A stretch of DNA of 64,000 nt from Bellilinea sp. (GCA_026003615.1 BPHQ01000001.1:1-64000), one strand, 5' to 3'. Positions 44,403 to 54,060 are shown, counted from the first letter of the stretch. Numbers and translations are program-made. The notes: generated from the sequence alone by a model not told the origin.

Positions 44403-44482
44403 TAATGATCTACATAACGATTGATGTGACCATGCGCAGAGAAACACGAGTCGCCGTGGCGGTGGCGTTCCAATTGGGGGAT

Positions 44483-45304
44483 TCAGCCAGTGCCATCCAG
44501 GAAAGCATCCACAAACTTGTTAAAGGTTTCTGGCTGGTCCAAATTCATCGCGTGACTTGCACATGGAACAACCCTTGATATGGCTTGTGGAACGCGGCGT
44601 AAAATTTCCTTTGTGTGTCGGAAGGTGTTTTTGGGTTCAAATTCCCCGTTGAGAATTAGTGTGGAGCAGGTAATTTTATTCAATGGAACTGAGTGGAAAC
44701 GGTACATTGCATTCCAGATCTTCAGATATTCACTGCTTTCCATGCGGAGCATGCATTGTTCCAGATAAGCCTGGGCGTTTTCATCCCGGCTAAGCCAATG
44801 CTTGCCGCGTGTAAGGCGAGCCAGCCGAAAAGAAAAACGGGTAAATTTCTCAACGCTCATCGTCCGGATGGTTAGCGACATCATCCACCTGGGGAACAGC
44901 ACATAGCACAGTAACTTATCCAGTAAAGTTAAGTCAATCGAGACAGCTGCACTCGCCAGGATAATAGCCTTGGGTCGCTGCGGGTTGCGGATGGCGAATG
45001 CCTGAACGATGCTCCCTCCCCAAGACAATCCACACAGGATGGGTGAGCGGAAGTCAAGTGCATCCAGCAGGGCGCACAGGTCATCCGCATAAGTTGCCAT
45101 GGTGTAATGAGCCAAATTGGAAGCACCAGTTCTCCCATGACCACGTAAATCATAGCGTAAAACCCGGTATTTTGTAGAGAAATACTCCCATTGAGGATCC
45201 CATATACGAGCATCTGCGAATGCGCCGTGGATAAGCACCAGCGCAGGTCCCTGCCCGGTTTGCTCGTAATAGTGATCCAGATTGTTGATGCGGATATGCG
45301 GCAT
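44483..45304 (-). CDS. alpha/beta-fold hydrolase
   Basis: 273 aa. Oxyanion region LIHGAFADARIW, nucleophile elbow GLSWGGS near residue 94, acid turn LILNGEFEPKN near 220, and catalytic His in CASHAMNLDQP near 250. It resembles esterase or C-C hydrolase members of the superfamily; substrate unknown. GAGGTG lies 7 nt before the ATG. It sits between the IS and a lone membrane-protein gene, with no obvious operon. Confidence 0.82.
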   Translation of the reverse strand: MPHIRINNLDHYYEQTGQGPALVLIHGAFADARIWDPQWEYFSTKYRVLRYDLRGHGRTGASNLAHYTMATYADDLCALLDALDFRSPILCGLSWGGSIVQAFAIRNPQRPKAIILASAAVSIDLTLLDKLLCYVLFPRWMMSLTIRTMSVEKFTRFSFRLARLTRGKHWLSRDENAQAYLEQCMLRMESSEYLKIWNAMYRFHSVPLNKITCSTLILNGEFEPKNTFRHTKEILRRVPQAISRVVPCASHAMNLDQPETFNKFVDAFLDGTG

Positions 45305-45664
45305 TCAAGCACCTCATCGTGCCAGGAATGATTTTTGAAGATGGAAAAATGAATTTCCCGCCAACAGTGACTGATGGCTATTATCCATGCATAACCTGAA
45401 AAAATTTATCCGGGTAATATTAAAATTTTACCATGCCCCCTCACCTGCTATTTTGTCCGTCAATTACGGATAATAGGCATCAGGTTCTCTCTCAACCGCC
45501 CAGGGTGATATGAAAAATAGACAAGTCTAGACGAAACACAATCAATGTCAACTTGACTCTGGTTGAACCAATCCTTAGAGTATTGCCCAGGTTTTTGGTA
45601 ATTGATGTCGGGCAATTGCAGTTACCGTTTTTTACAATAACCGTATAAGGAATAAATGGGCTGT
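45305..45664. other. 360-bp AT-rich gap with no recognisable gene
   Basis: No open frame with a ribosome site, no tRNA and no strong hairpin was seen. It separates a membrane-protein gene from the hydrolase on the same strand and is more AT-rich than its flanks. Confidence 0.6.
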
Positions 45665-46135
45665 TTAGGAATACTGCCTGGCCTTCACCCGCTGCACTAC
45701 AAGTCCGATCAGCAGGCCAATCATGCTGCCTCCGATGATGGCGATAACCAGCCATTCCCCCACACCGCTGACGAAATCACCGGTAAAGAACGCCCTTACA
45801 TTGCTCCAGTAGAAGTCGTCTCCACGGTTAGAGAGATGCATTTCTGGCCGGCTGGGTTCTCCGATCACAATCAATTTGATGCCATTAAAAAGATAGTACG
45901 CTACCACAGCTATTGACCATGTAAAGGCGGACACTGCCGCCGTCAGCCAAATTGAGTTGGAAGTTTTTGCTTCCACTACGGCAACAGGCACCAATAACAC
46001 CAGCCAAATCCCCAGGATGGGAATATTGATCCATATTCCCCAGGAAGAAAGTGCCTGAACCCAATTTTGGAAGTAGAAATCAAAAACACCAAAAACAATT
46101 CCCGCCAACAGGTAGTACAGCCATCGCTTCTTCAA
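45665..46135 (-). CDS. small polytopic membrane protein, unknown
   Basis: 156 aa with about four membrane helices (near residues 7-24, 33-55, 63-90 and 128-148) and a polar loop between helices 3 and 4. No catalytic or family motif is recognised. It lies in the accessory patch between decayed genes. Confidence 0.55.
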   Translation of the reverse strand: MKKRWLYYLLAGIVFGVFDFYFQNWVQALSSWGIWINIPILGIWLVLLVPVAVVEAKTSNSIWLTAAVSAFTWSIAVVAYYLFNGIKLIVIGEPSRPEMHLSNRGDDFYWSNVRAFFTGDFVSGVGEWLVIAIIGGSMIGLLIGLVVQRVKARQYS

Positions 46136-46289
46136 TTCGAAACGCCTTCCGACATGAGGTTATCAATCCTAATCACGCCACAGCAGGACAATACTTAGTA
46201 AAAATTCGATCCATGGCGAGGATTGTACCATAGAGAAAACAAAAAGTGATCGTGTGATCGTTCCAAATATGGTAAAAGCGCGGGTAAAA

Positions 46290-46857
46290 AGGAGGTGAGG
46301 CAGTCGGCAAAACGTCTCACCCCCTACGAACAAAGAGGCACACTGACTTGCGCCTGAATCGGATATTACCAAAAGTTGAACCGAACGAATTTGAGTATTC
46401 CAAGCAATCCCCGCGGGAAGGATGTAAGGGAATGCGACTTATTCCGCGGCAGGAAGTGAGCAAGAAGATTGTGGGTGGACAATACCCGGATGTCACAGCC
46501 TGGCGGTGTGAATGGGATGGCGGTGATGCTGTAGCGGTTGGGGGTAAGTTACGGGGCGGTAGAAATCGTCTTGAGCAGTTTGGGAGTGGGGATTGGAAAA
46601 AAACGAGTGTGTTCCGGGCGGTTCAGAGGGTAGCGGAGCAAATTCCCGGTCCAAAGCGAGAGGAGTTGTTGAGTGGATACAAGACCGAGGCGATTGGGGC
46701 AGATGGAACCAGGGTACGCTGCAAGGGGTAATGAGTGATAATTGGGATCGTGGTTGAGGCGGTCAATGGGGTGGTGTTTGAGCATTGACGGACTCCCCGG
46801 CGAGGATGCCGAGCAACTGAACGCCTGGCTGCAGCCGATTATGGATGCGGTGTTGCC
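46290..46857 (+). pseudogene. decayed transposase remnant
   Basis: Transposase-like pieces occur in successive frames: KRLTPYEQRGTLTCA (46309-46353), a longer stretch ending TEAIGADGTRVRCKG (to 46731), IGIVVEAVNGVVFEH, and LSIDGLPGEDAEQLNAWL (near 46780-46835). The order GADGT...KG, then IVV-A-NG, then the LPGEDA-x2-L-x2-WL block is that of DDE transposases common in Chloroflexota. At least two frameshifts and loss of the 3' half make it non-functional. The family is tentative. Confidence 0.45.
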
Positions 46858-46867
46858 TTGGGAACAG

Positions 46868-46962
46868 CGCATGGCGCCGCACTGGGTAATATTGCCCTGG
46901 GCCTGGTTATGGGCATTCTGATTGGTGGGATGGTGGCCATTTTTAGAATGAAGCGGATTTGA
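46868..46962 (+). pseudogene. fragment encoding one membrane helix
   Basis: About 30 codons ending in a stop read AALGNIALGLVMGILIGG and a short basic tail. It looks like the C-terminal end of a membrane protein whose rest has been deleted next to the transposase remnant. Confidence 0.3.
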
Positions 46963-46975
46963 TGCAAAAATTTGC

Positions 46976-47981
46976 CAGTGGGGGGTTGCCATCCTGATGG
47001 CTTTAGTGGTAATCCTCCTCCCATTTTTCCGGCTCATCAGCCACTGGCGGCGACTGGAACTTATGCCATTGGAACGGTACATTTTACCTAATATAATCAG
47101 CGCCTTGAAACCTGCTCCGGCACCATAGAGCATCGTCAGGTCAATGTAGTCTGCTGGTATTCTGAACAAACGGGCAACGGCAAAACTTTGCCGCTGGTCA
47201 TTTTTTCGCATGGTGGGTTGGGGACGGTAATCAGAAACGTGTCCCCGTACCGGGATCTGGCAAGTCATGGATATGTGGTCTGTTCCATCGGTCATCCCTC
47301 TCACGCTCTCTGGACAAAAAGCGAAGAGGGTCACCTGATATTTGTCAGCCCGGAATATGTTGGCGAACTTCAACGCGAAGACGCGAGGACCAATAAACAG
47401 GGAAGTCTGTGCGTTTACCAGAAGTGGTTGGAAATTTGCACAGCCGCCATCAATCTAGTGATTAATATCATGCTGGTAAAAACCGCTGCGGGCGCTGAAG
47501 GTATGTATATGCTGATGGATGTTTCGCGCATTGGCGTGATGGAACATTCCCTCGATGGGTCTGCAGCTCTGGCAATCCCAGGCAGCGTGATGATATTGAT
47601 GCCGTGATTGCGCTCGAACCTCCGTTTTTGTATGACATTGTGGGTGTGGGAGATGATCGTTTCGTTTGGTTGGATCAAGAATACCCCGTTTCTTTCCTCA
47701 ACATTTACTCCGATAGCGCATGGGGTCATCTCTCCGAATGGGCGCAATATGCCAAGAAGGATGAATTGCTCTCCGCGGCATCGGAAAATATGGTTAACCT
47801 GTATCTTTCCGGCAGGGGACATTTTTCGCTGACCGATCTGTCGCTTGCCAGCCGGTTGTTGGTGAGGTTATTGGATGGCTCAAAGCCCAGCCGCGATCGT
47901 GTGGAATACCTGTGCGAGGTCAATCAGATTTGTCTCGAATTTCTTAACCACTACTTGAAAGACCTGGATCAGATGAGGTGA
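46976..47981 (+). pseudogene. PAF-acetylhydrolase-like alpha/beta hydrolase, decayed
   Basis: Successive pieces of one family are readable: an N-terminal membrane stretch (GVAILMALVVILLPFF), TGTYAIGTVHFT followed by in-frame TAA (47089-47091), PLVIFSHGGLGT, a nucleophile region reading MEHSLDGSA instead of GHSLGGSA, a frameshift near 47570, then RDDIDAVIALEPPFLYDIV and the His-region GRGHFSLTD. One nonsense codon, one or two frameshifts and two lost glycines at the nucleophile make it inactive. Confidence 0.75.
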
Positions 47982-48123
47982 TCACATGAGGCATCCAGCG
48001 GAATGCCAATTTGAAAGGCGTTTATCTTAGAAGTTGGCCCACTTGGTAATATGGAGTTGGTTACACTTCGGCACTGGCAAGAGATTTATGATAGATGTTA
48101 AAACTACATTCTCCTGTCTGGCA

Positions 48124-48150
48124 GGACTACATCTCCATGTAGTCCATTTT
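48124..48150 (+). terminator. intrinsic terminator-like hairpin
   Basis: GGACTACAT/ATGTAGTCC, 9-bp stem with a CTCC tetraloop, then ATTTTT. It lies after the decayed hydrolase and before the flavodoxin pair. An ACTACATTCTCC near-repeat precedes it by about 24 nt. Confidence 0.6.
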
Positions 48151-48176
48151 TGAGTAAAACGCCTTATATTAGGCAT

Positions 48177-48428
48177 ATGAATAACAACGCCTTTTCTCAA
48201 CCACACTCGGAACGCTACCGAATTATCATCAAAGGGGCTATGGACGAGGAGTTTCTGCGGGATTACTGTGCGCCCGGTTTTACCCTGACCTACAGCACGG
48301 GCAGAACAACACTTTCAAACATCCGCACCGATCAGGCCGGAATGGTGGGACTGATCCGTCGGTTACACAACCTTGGTGTGACGGTTCTGATAGTGGAACT
48401 TCAATCCGATATGGAGGACACTCAATGA
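48177..48428 (+). CDS. small conserved protein coupled to flavodoxin gene
   Basis: 83 aa from ATG 48177, a small alpha/beta protein (RYRIIIKGAMDEEFLRDYC; LIRRLHNLGVTVLIVEL). Its stop overlaps the start of the next gene as ATGA, so the two are translated together. The family is not recognised. A TTG 27 nt upstream is an alternative start. Confidence 0.6.
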   Translation: MNNNAFSQPHSERYRIIIKGAMDEEFLRDYCAPGFTLTYSTGRTTLSNIRTDQAGMVGLIRRLHNLGVTVLIVELQSDMEDTQ

Positions 48429-49081
48429 GCGAGAAAACAATTTCCCGCCGTGAATTTTTGAAAATTGCCGGAATGGGACTGGCAGCGACCGCCTTTGCCT
48501 GCTCCGGCTTGGGGTACGCAGCCACCCGCCAACCCCAATTGGAATTACCCGAATTGAATTTTGGAAAGGAACACATCATGACAAAAATTTTAGTCACCTA
48601 CTCAACCCGTGCCGGTTCAACTGCCGAAATTGCTGCGGCAATTGGGCAAACCCTTTCTCAGCGCGGTTACAACGTAGATGTCCTGCCGGTTAAAAAACAG
48701 CCCAATCCGGCGGATTATCAAGCCGTGATTTTAGGCAGCCCCATCCGAATGGGCAGCTGGCTGCCAGAAGTAGTTGGCTTCGTCAAGGAAAACCGCGCCT
48801 TGTTGGAACAGATACCGGTTGCGGCCTTTACCGTTCACATGTTGAACGGCGGGGATGATGAACAAAGCCGGACTAGTCGTCAGGCATATTTGAATGCCGT
48901 TCATGAGTGGATTCAACCTGCTGAAGAAGTCTTCTTTCTTGGCAAAATGGAACTGGCAAAACTTTCCTTTTTAGACCGATTTATCTCCAACGCGATGAAA
49001 GCAAAAGACGAAGATTTACGCGACTGGAATGCCATTCATGCCTTTGCCGAGTCGGTTTTTGCCCAAGTTGAAACACAATGA
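48425..49081 (+). CDS. flavodoxin-domain protein with Tat-type signal
   Basis: 218 aa. The N-terminus carries a twin-arginine motif SRREFLKIAG and a hydrophobic stretch ending in AFACSG, which could be a Tat lipoprotein signal. A flavodoxin fold follows from residue 52: FMN loop TYSTRAGSTAEIA, LGSPIRMGSWLPEV, and HMLNGGDDEQS, similar to HemG-type flavodoxins. Flavodoxins are normally cytoplasmic. An internal ATG at 48578 has its own GGAAAGGA site, so two products, exported and cytoplasmic, are possible. Confidence 0.8.
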   Translation: MSEKTISRREFLKIAGMGLAATAFACSGLGYAATRQPQLELPELNFGKEHIMTKILVTYSTRAGSTAEIAAAIGQTLSQRGYNVDVLPVKKQPNPADYQAVILGSPIRMGSWLPEVVGFVKENRALLEQIPVAAFTVHMLNGGDDEQSRTSRQAYLNAVHEWIQPAEEVFFLGKMELAKLSFLDRFISNAMKAKDEDLRDWNAIHAFAESVFAQVETQ

Positions 49082-49197
49082 AACCCACTGCCGCCTTAAG
49101 GGTGCGGTAGTCGTGGCGGTTTTCCTTTGACATTCTCGCCCCGCACAGATAAAATGAAATCATAATCCATTTTATTCCAAACCAAACAGGAGACAGG

Positions 49198-50337
49198 GTG
49201 AGTCACTGGGCGGGTAAGTATGTCATTGGTCTGACCGGCAATATCGGAACGGGTAAAAGCGTTGTGCGGCGTATGCTAGAACATCTCGGGGCGTATGGCA
49301 TTGACGCGGATGCTCTGGCGCATCGTGTGATTGCCAAAGGTGCCCCCGGTTACGCAGCCGTGGTAGATTACTTTGGCAAGTACATTCTCAAACCCGATGG
49401 AGAAATTGACCGGGGACGTTTGGGTAGAATTGTATTTGGTGACCCCGAAGCGCTGGCAAAACTGGAGAGCATCATCCACCCGCTGGTGCGGCAAGGTGCC
49501 GACTATCTGATTCGACGGGCTTCGCAACCGGTTATCGTCATTGAAGCAATAAAATTACTCGAATCGAGCATGGCAAAGCAATGCGATAGCATTTGGGTAG
49601 TCTATGCCCCGCCAGATATTCAACTGGCGCGTCTGATGAAAAACCGCGGCATGAACGAAAAGGATGCCCGCCAGCGGATCACCAGTCAGCCACCGCAGGA
49701 AGAGAAAATTGCCGCCGCGGATGTGGTTATTCGAAATGCTGGAACTTTTGATGAAACCTGGAAACAGGTTGTCAGCGCCTGGCGAACATATGTGTCATTG
49801 GTGGAAGAAGCACCGCCTCAGCCCGTCCTTGCCCCCACAATCAAAGGTCAAATCCAAATTGAACGCGGCCGTCCCCGTCATTCTACTGAAATTGCGGATC
49901 TTCTCAATCGTCTGGATAAAAAAGGCAAACCCCTCACCAGCGAAGACGTGATGGCTGCCTTTGGCGAAAAAGCTTTTTTGTTATTGCGATTGGACGAGCA
50001 ACTCAAAGGTCTGATCGGCTGGCAAGTTGAAAATCTGGTTGCCCGTACTACCGATATCCATCTTGATCCCACCTTGCCGGTCAACGAAGCCATTCCGGTC
50101 CTGATTCAGGAGATGGAACGTGCCTCAAGCGACTTGCAGTGTGAAGCATCGCTGGTTTTTGTGCCGCCCTCGCTGGCGAGACATGATGGTTTATGGCGCA
50201 AGTTGGGTTACCTGCGCACCACTCCAGAGGCGTTAGAAGTACAAGCCTGGCAGGATGCCGCGCGTGAGTCCATGCCGCAAGGCAGTGTGATGCTTTTCAA
50301 AAAATTACGCGAGGATCGGGTGTTGCGCCCCATTTGA
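49198..50337 (+). CDS. coaE: dephospho-CoA kinase with C-terminal GNAT-like domain
   Basis: 379 aa, against about 200 for ordinary CoaE. Residues 1-200 are CoaE: P-loop GNIGTGKS (14-21), DADALAH and the HPLVRQ lid region. Residues about 215-379 look like a GNAT acetyltransferase fold (CEASLVFVPPSLARHDGLWRKLGY) without a clear acetyl-CoA pyrophosphate loop. The kinase completes CoA synthesis; the role of the second domain is unknown. GTG start with AGGAGA upstream. cdaA follows after 24 nt. Confidence 0.87.
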   Translation: MSHWAGKYVIGLTGNIGTGKSVVRRMLEHLGAYGIDADALAHRVIAKGAPGYAAVVDYFGKYILKPDGEIDRGRLGRIVFGDPEALAKLESIIHPLVRQGADYLIRRASQPVIVIEAIKLLESSMAKQCDSIWVVYAPPDIQLARLMKNRGMNEKDARQRITSQPPQEEKIAAADVVIRNAGTFDETWKQVVSAWRTYVSLVEEAPPQPVLAPTIKGQIQIERGRPRHSTEIADLLNRLDKKGKPLTSEDVMAAFGEKAFLLLRLDEQLKGLIGWQVENLVARTTDIHLDPTLPVNEAIPVLIQEMERASSDLQCEASLVFVPPSLARHDGLWRKLGYLRTTPEALEVQAWQDAARESMPQGSVMLFKKLREDRVLRPI

Positions 50338-50361
50338 TCTCTCTCGGTAGGGTTTCCCAGC

Positions 50362-51252
50362 GTGACCGAATTACTAAATGAACTCACTTTCATTTTCCAG
50401 CGCTTCAACTGGTTGAGTGCGCTCGACTTGTTTCTGGTTACGCTGGTTTTTTTTGGGGTATTGCTGTTAGTGCGGGATACGCAGGCAATGGTACTGCTGC
50501 GGGGTGTATTGCTACTGGTGGTCGCCCTGAGCCTGCTAACCAGTCTGGTAAACCTGCCCGCGTTTTCGTGGCTGATTCAAACCATTGCCCCGACATTGGT
50601 ACTTGCCATTCCGGTCATTTTTGCCCCCGAAATACGGCGCGGTTTGGAACGACTGGGGCGAGCGGGGTCCACGACCGCAATTTTTTGGCAGCACAACGAA
50701 AAAGATATTTCCACGATGCGCGAGACCATTCAGGCAGTGGTCAGCGCCTGTGCCCGGCTTTCTGCCCGCCAGCATGGTGCATTGATCATCTTGCAGCGCG
50801 GGGATAGCTTACAAGATTATATCCGCACCGGCGTCCGGCTAAACGCGAAGGTAACGCCGGAATTGCTCCTGCAAATCTTCTACCCCAATACGCCCCTGCA
50901 TGATGGAGCAGCCATTATCGTCCGCGATCAGATTGCAGCCGCCGCCTGTGTCATGCCACTCTCCGCAAGTGGTATTCTTAACCGCTCACCGGAAAGACAA
51001 ATGGGGCTACGCCATCGGGCTGCACTGGGCACATCCGAAGCAACCGACGCGATTGCCGTGGTAGTCTCCGAAGAAACCGGTTCAATTTCAATTGCCCACG
51101 GTGGGCGGATGATTCGCCGGCTGGATAGCGAACGGCTGGAAAACATTTTGATGGCTTTTTATCAACCACCGGCAAAAAGCACCAGCCTGAGCGATTGGTT
51201 TAAGAGAAATCGTAAACCACCGGCTTTTCGGGAGGATGGAGGAGAACGATGA
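50362..51252 (+). CDS. cdaA: diadenylate cyclase CdaA
   Basis: 296 aa membrane enzyme making c-di-AMP from ATP. About three N-terminal helices precede the DAC domain with the DGA motif (from residue 181) and the RHR motif (about 217-219), plus EETGSISIAHGG. GTG start. It overlaps the cdaR start as ATGA. The pairing with CdaR is conserved across bacteria; glmM, often third, is absent. Confidence 0.94.
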   Translation: MTELLNELTFIFQRFNWLSALDLFLVTLVFFGVLLLVRDTQAMVLLRGVLLLVVALSLLTSLVNLPAFSWLIQTIAPTLVLAIPVIFAPEIRRGLERLGRAGSTTAIFWQHNEKDISTMRETIQAVVSACARLSARQHGALIILQRGDSLQDYIRTGVRLNAKVTPELLLQIFYPNTPLHDGAAIIVRDQIAAAACVMPLSASGILNRSPERQMGLRHRAALGTSEATDAIAVVVSEETGSISIAHGGRMIRRLDSERLENILMAFYQPPAKSTSLSDWFKRNRKPPAFREDGGER

Positions 51253-52511
51253 TCGAGGTTTTTCGCCGCCTGCTGCGCCTTCTTCCTTCGCTGATCACAG
51301 CATTCATTTTAGCGCTGGCGGTTTGGATTTCGGCAGTCAGCTCGAGCGACCCGCTTGATGAACGTACCTATCCGAATCCCTTACCCATCGAAATCGTCGG
51401 GCAGGATCCGGGGCTGGTCATCACCTCTCCCATTCCCAGCTCGGTGACGGTTGTCCTCAGCGCGCCGCAGTCAATCTGGAATCAACTGACCACCGAAACA
51501 GGATCGGTACGTGCCTTCCTTGACCTTTCCGGTCTGGAAGCCGGCAGCCACACCATTCCTGTCAAGGTGCAAATTTCTGCCCGACCGGTACGCAAAATTG
51601 CCCAATCTCCCCAGACCATCACCATCACACTGGAACGCCTTGCCAGCAAAGAATTCCCAATTCGGGTTATGACCCGCGGCAGCCCCGCGGTTGGTTACAC
51701 AGCCGACACCCCCACTCTCAGCCAGACTTCGGTAACAGTTAGCGGCCCGGAATCGCAGGTCAACCGCGTTGCCGAAGTTCAGGCCATTCTGGACATCAGC
51801 CAGGCCACTGAAACGATCAACCGGACGGTCAATCTGATTGCGGTGGACGCTAATGACAATCCGATCAACGGCTTGAGCTTATTGCCCGACCGGGTAACCG
51901 TTCGGCAGAATATCTCCCAGCGGTTCGGCTACCGCAATGTGGTCGTTAAGGTTGTGGTATTGGGACAGGTTGCCAGCGGCTATCGCCTGACAAATATTTC
52001 GGTGTTTCCGCCGGCGGTTACTGTCTTTTCAGCCGACCCACAAATCGTCAGCGATTTACCCGGTTTTATCGAAACCGAACCGCTCAACATTAACGGTCTT
52101 AAGGATGATTTGGACATTTCACTGAGTCTCAATCTTCCCGCGGGTGTATCTGTCGTTGGTGATCAAACCGACGTGTTGGTAAGAGTGGGTGTTGCAGCGA
52201 TCGAGAGCAGTTTAACGTTACCCAACATACCGGTTGAAATTACCGGTCTGCAGCCGGGGTTGAGCGCGACGATTTCACCAGAAACAATCACGGTGATCAT
52301 CTCCGGGCCGGTTGCCTTACTCGATCGCCTGCGCGCCACCGATGTGCGCGCGGTAGTTGACTTAAGCACCCTCTCCGAGGGCACTTATCAAATTGAACCT
52401 GAAGTGGAAATTCTAATTGCGGAGTTGAGGACCGAGTCCCTCCTGCCGGAAAGCGTGGAAGTCATCATCTCTCGGACAACCCGTTCCACAAGTGGTACAA
52501 TCACCCCCTGA
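51249..52511 (+). CDS. cdaR: YbbR-domain protein, CdaA regulator CdaR
   Basis: 420 aa. One N-terminal membrane helix (about residues 12-32) is followed by four YbbR-like repeats, each about 80 residues with patterns like VTVSGPESQVNRVAEVQAI and ITVIISGPVALLDRLRATDV. It is anchored outside the membrane and in relatives modulates CdaA. It is translationally coupled to cdaA. der starts 8 nt after its stop. Confidence 0.92.
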   Translation: MIEVFRRLLRLLPSLITAFILALAVWISAVSSSDPLDERTYPNPLPIEIVGQDPGLVITSPIPSSVTVVLSAPQSIWNQLTTETGSVRAFLDLSGLEAGSHTIPVKVQISARPVRKIAQSPQTITITLERLASKEFPIRVMTRGSPAVGYTADTPTLSQTSVTVSGPESQVNRVAEVQAILDISQATETINRTVNLIAVDANDNPINGLSLLPDRVTVRQNISQRFGYRNVVVKVVVLGQVASGYRLTNISVFPPAVTVFSADPQIVSDLPGFIETEPLNINGLKDDLDISLSLNLPAGVSVVGDQTDVLVRVGVAAIESSLTLPNIPVEITGLQPGLSATISPETITVIISGPVALLDRLRATDVRAVVDLSTLSEGTYQIEPEVEILIAELRTESLLPESVEVIISRTTRSTSGTITP

Positions 52512-52519
52512 GGTGAAGG

Positions 52520-53881
52520 ATGCGAAAACCAATTGTTGCTCTGGTTGGGCGGCCAAATGTAGGAAAAAGCACTCTCTTCAATCGTCTGGCTGGTGAACCG
52601 CTGGCCATTGTGGACGATACCCCCGGCACCACCCGCGACCGGCTGATGGCCGAATCCGTGTGGAATGGGCGTTATTTCTTTGTTGTGGATACCGGCGGTA
52701 TTGACCCTTCCACCGGCGGAAAAGAGGCGCTCTCGATCGGCTCAGCCGATTACATTCACCAAATTCGCCAACAAGCCGAATTGGCTATCCGAGAAGCAGA
52801 TGCTGTGCTGTTTTTGACCGATGCTAGCAGCGGAGTCACTCCCGCCGACCAGGAAGTTGCCCAAATTTTGCGACGCAATCAGAAAATCATTGAAGGCAAA
52901 CCGCAACCGCCCGTTTTTTTGGTCGTCAACAAAGCTGATAATCAGACCTTTCGCAGCCAAGCGGCTGAATTTTATGAATTGGGCATTGGTGAACCTTATC
53001 CCATCTCTGCACTGCACGGCACCGGCACGGGGGATTTGCTGGACGATCTGGTGGCGGCTTTCCCGGCCGATGCCGAAGAGGAAGAGGATGACTCGGTTAA
53101 AATTGCGATTGTGGGCAAGCCCAATGTCGGTAAATCCAGCCTGTTGAACAGGCTGGTGGGAGAGGAACGCGCCATTGTCAGCCCGATTGCCGGCACCACC
53201 CGCGATGCGGTGGATACAAAAATTCTTTACGAAGGCATCGAAATTACTTTGATTGATACAGCCGGAATCCGCCGGCGGGGCAAAATTGAACCGGGGGTTG
53301 AAAAGTACAGTGTCATCCGTTCGATGCGTGCCATCGAACGCGCCGATGTTGCCCTGCTGATGATTGACGCCACAACCGGTATCACCGCTCAGGACGCTCA
53401 CATCGCCGGTTATATTCTCGAAGCTCAAAAAAGTACCGTCGTGTTGGTCAACAAGTGGGATGCGGTTGAAAAAGACAATTTCACGATGCAAAATTACACC
53501 AATCGTATCCGGCAGGAATTAAATTTCATTGATTACGTACCGATTCTCTTCATCTCGGCTAAAACCGGTCAGCGGGTTGATCAGGTATTGCCTATGGCTT
53601 TGAAGGTACAGGAAGAACGGCTGGCGCGGTTGACCACGGGACAGCTCAACCGTATTCTCCATAATGCCCAGGATGCCCACCACGCTACCTCGCGAACGGG
53701 CAAGTCATTGCGGATTTATTACGGGACACAGGTACGCAGTGACCCGCCGACTTTCCTGATTTATGTCAACGACCCAAAACTGGCCCATTTCACCTACCTG
53801 CGCTATCTGGAAAACGCCATACGGAAAGAATATCCTTTCACCGGCACGCCCATCCGGCTGGTATTGAAACCGCGACGTTAG
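52520..53881 (+). CDS. der: ribosome-assembly GTPase Der (EngA)
   Basis: 453 aa with two GTPase domains: first P-loop GRPNVGKST and DTGG; second GKPNVGKSS, DTAG and NKWD near residue 318. A C-terminal KH-like domain binds rRNA. Needed for 50S maturation. It is the last gene of the coaE-cdaA-cdaR-der cluster. tRNA-fMet follows with its own promoter. Confidence 0.96.
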   Translation: MRKPIVALVGRPNVGKSTLFNRLAGEPLAIVDDTPGTTRDRLMAESVWNGRYFFVVDTGGIDPSTGGKEALSIGSADYIHQIRQQAELAIREADAVLFLTDASSGVTPADQEVAQILRRNQKIIEGKPQPPVFLVVNKADNQTFRSQAAEFYELGIGEPYPISALHGTGTGDLLDDLVAAFPADAEEEEDDSVKIAIVGKPNVGKSSLLNRLVGEERAIVSPIAGTTRDAVDTKILYEGIEITLIDTAGIRRRGKIEPGVEKYSVIRSMRAIERADVALLMIDATTGITAQDAHIAGYILEAQKSTVVLVNKWDAVEKDNFTMQNYTNRIRQELNFIDYVPILFISAKTGQRVDQVLPMALKVQEERLARLTTGQLNRILHNAQDAHHATSRTGKSLRIYYGTQVRSDPPTFLIYVNDPKLAHFTYLRYLENAIRKEYPFTGTPIRLVLKPRR

Positions 53882-53908
53882 AAAAAGGTTAGAAAGCAAG
53901 CGCAAGGG

Positions 53909-53936
53909 TTGACGATCAAACGGGGTGTGGTAAAAT
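53909..53936 (+). promoter_or_regulatory. promoter of initiator tRNA
   Basis: TTGACG (53909-53914), 16-bp spacer, TAAAAT (53931-53936), 11 nt before the tRNA. Confidence 0.65.
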
Positions 53937-53947
53937 ATAGGACACGA

Positions 53948-54019
<72 letters not shown>

Positions 54020-54027
54020 CTCTAAAA

Positions 54028-54060
54028 AAAAAACCATAGCTCGTCGGGCTATGGTTTTTT
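54028..54060 (+). terminator. terminator of tRNA-fMet
   Basis: 13-bp stem AAAAAACCATAGC/GCTATGGTTTTTT with a 7-nt loop. The loop and inner stem repeat the tRNA's GCTCGTCGGGCT segment. Confidence 0.85.

Noticed and set aside
44405-44575. Plus-strand open frame starting just beyond the IS right end
   Set aside because: It runs antisense through the end of a convincing hydrolase gene and matches no family I know.
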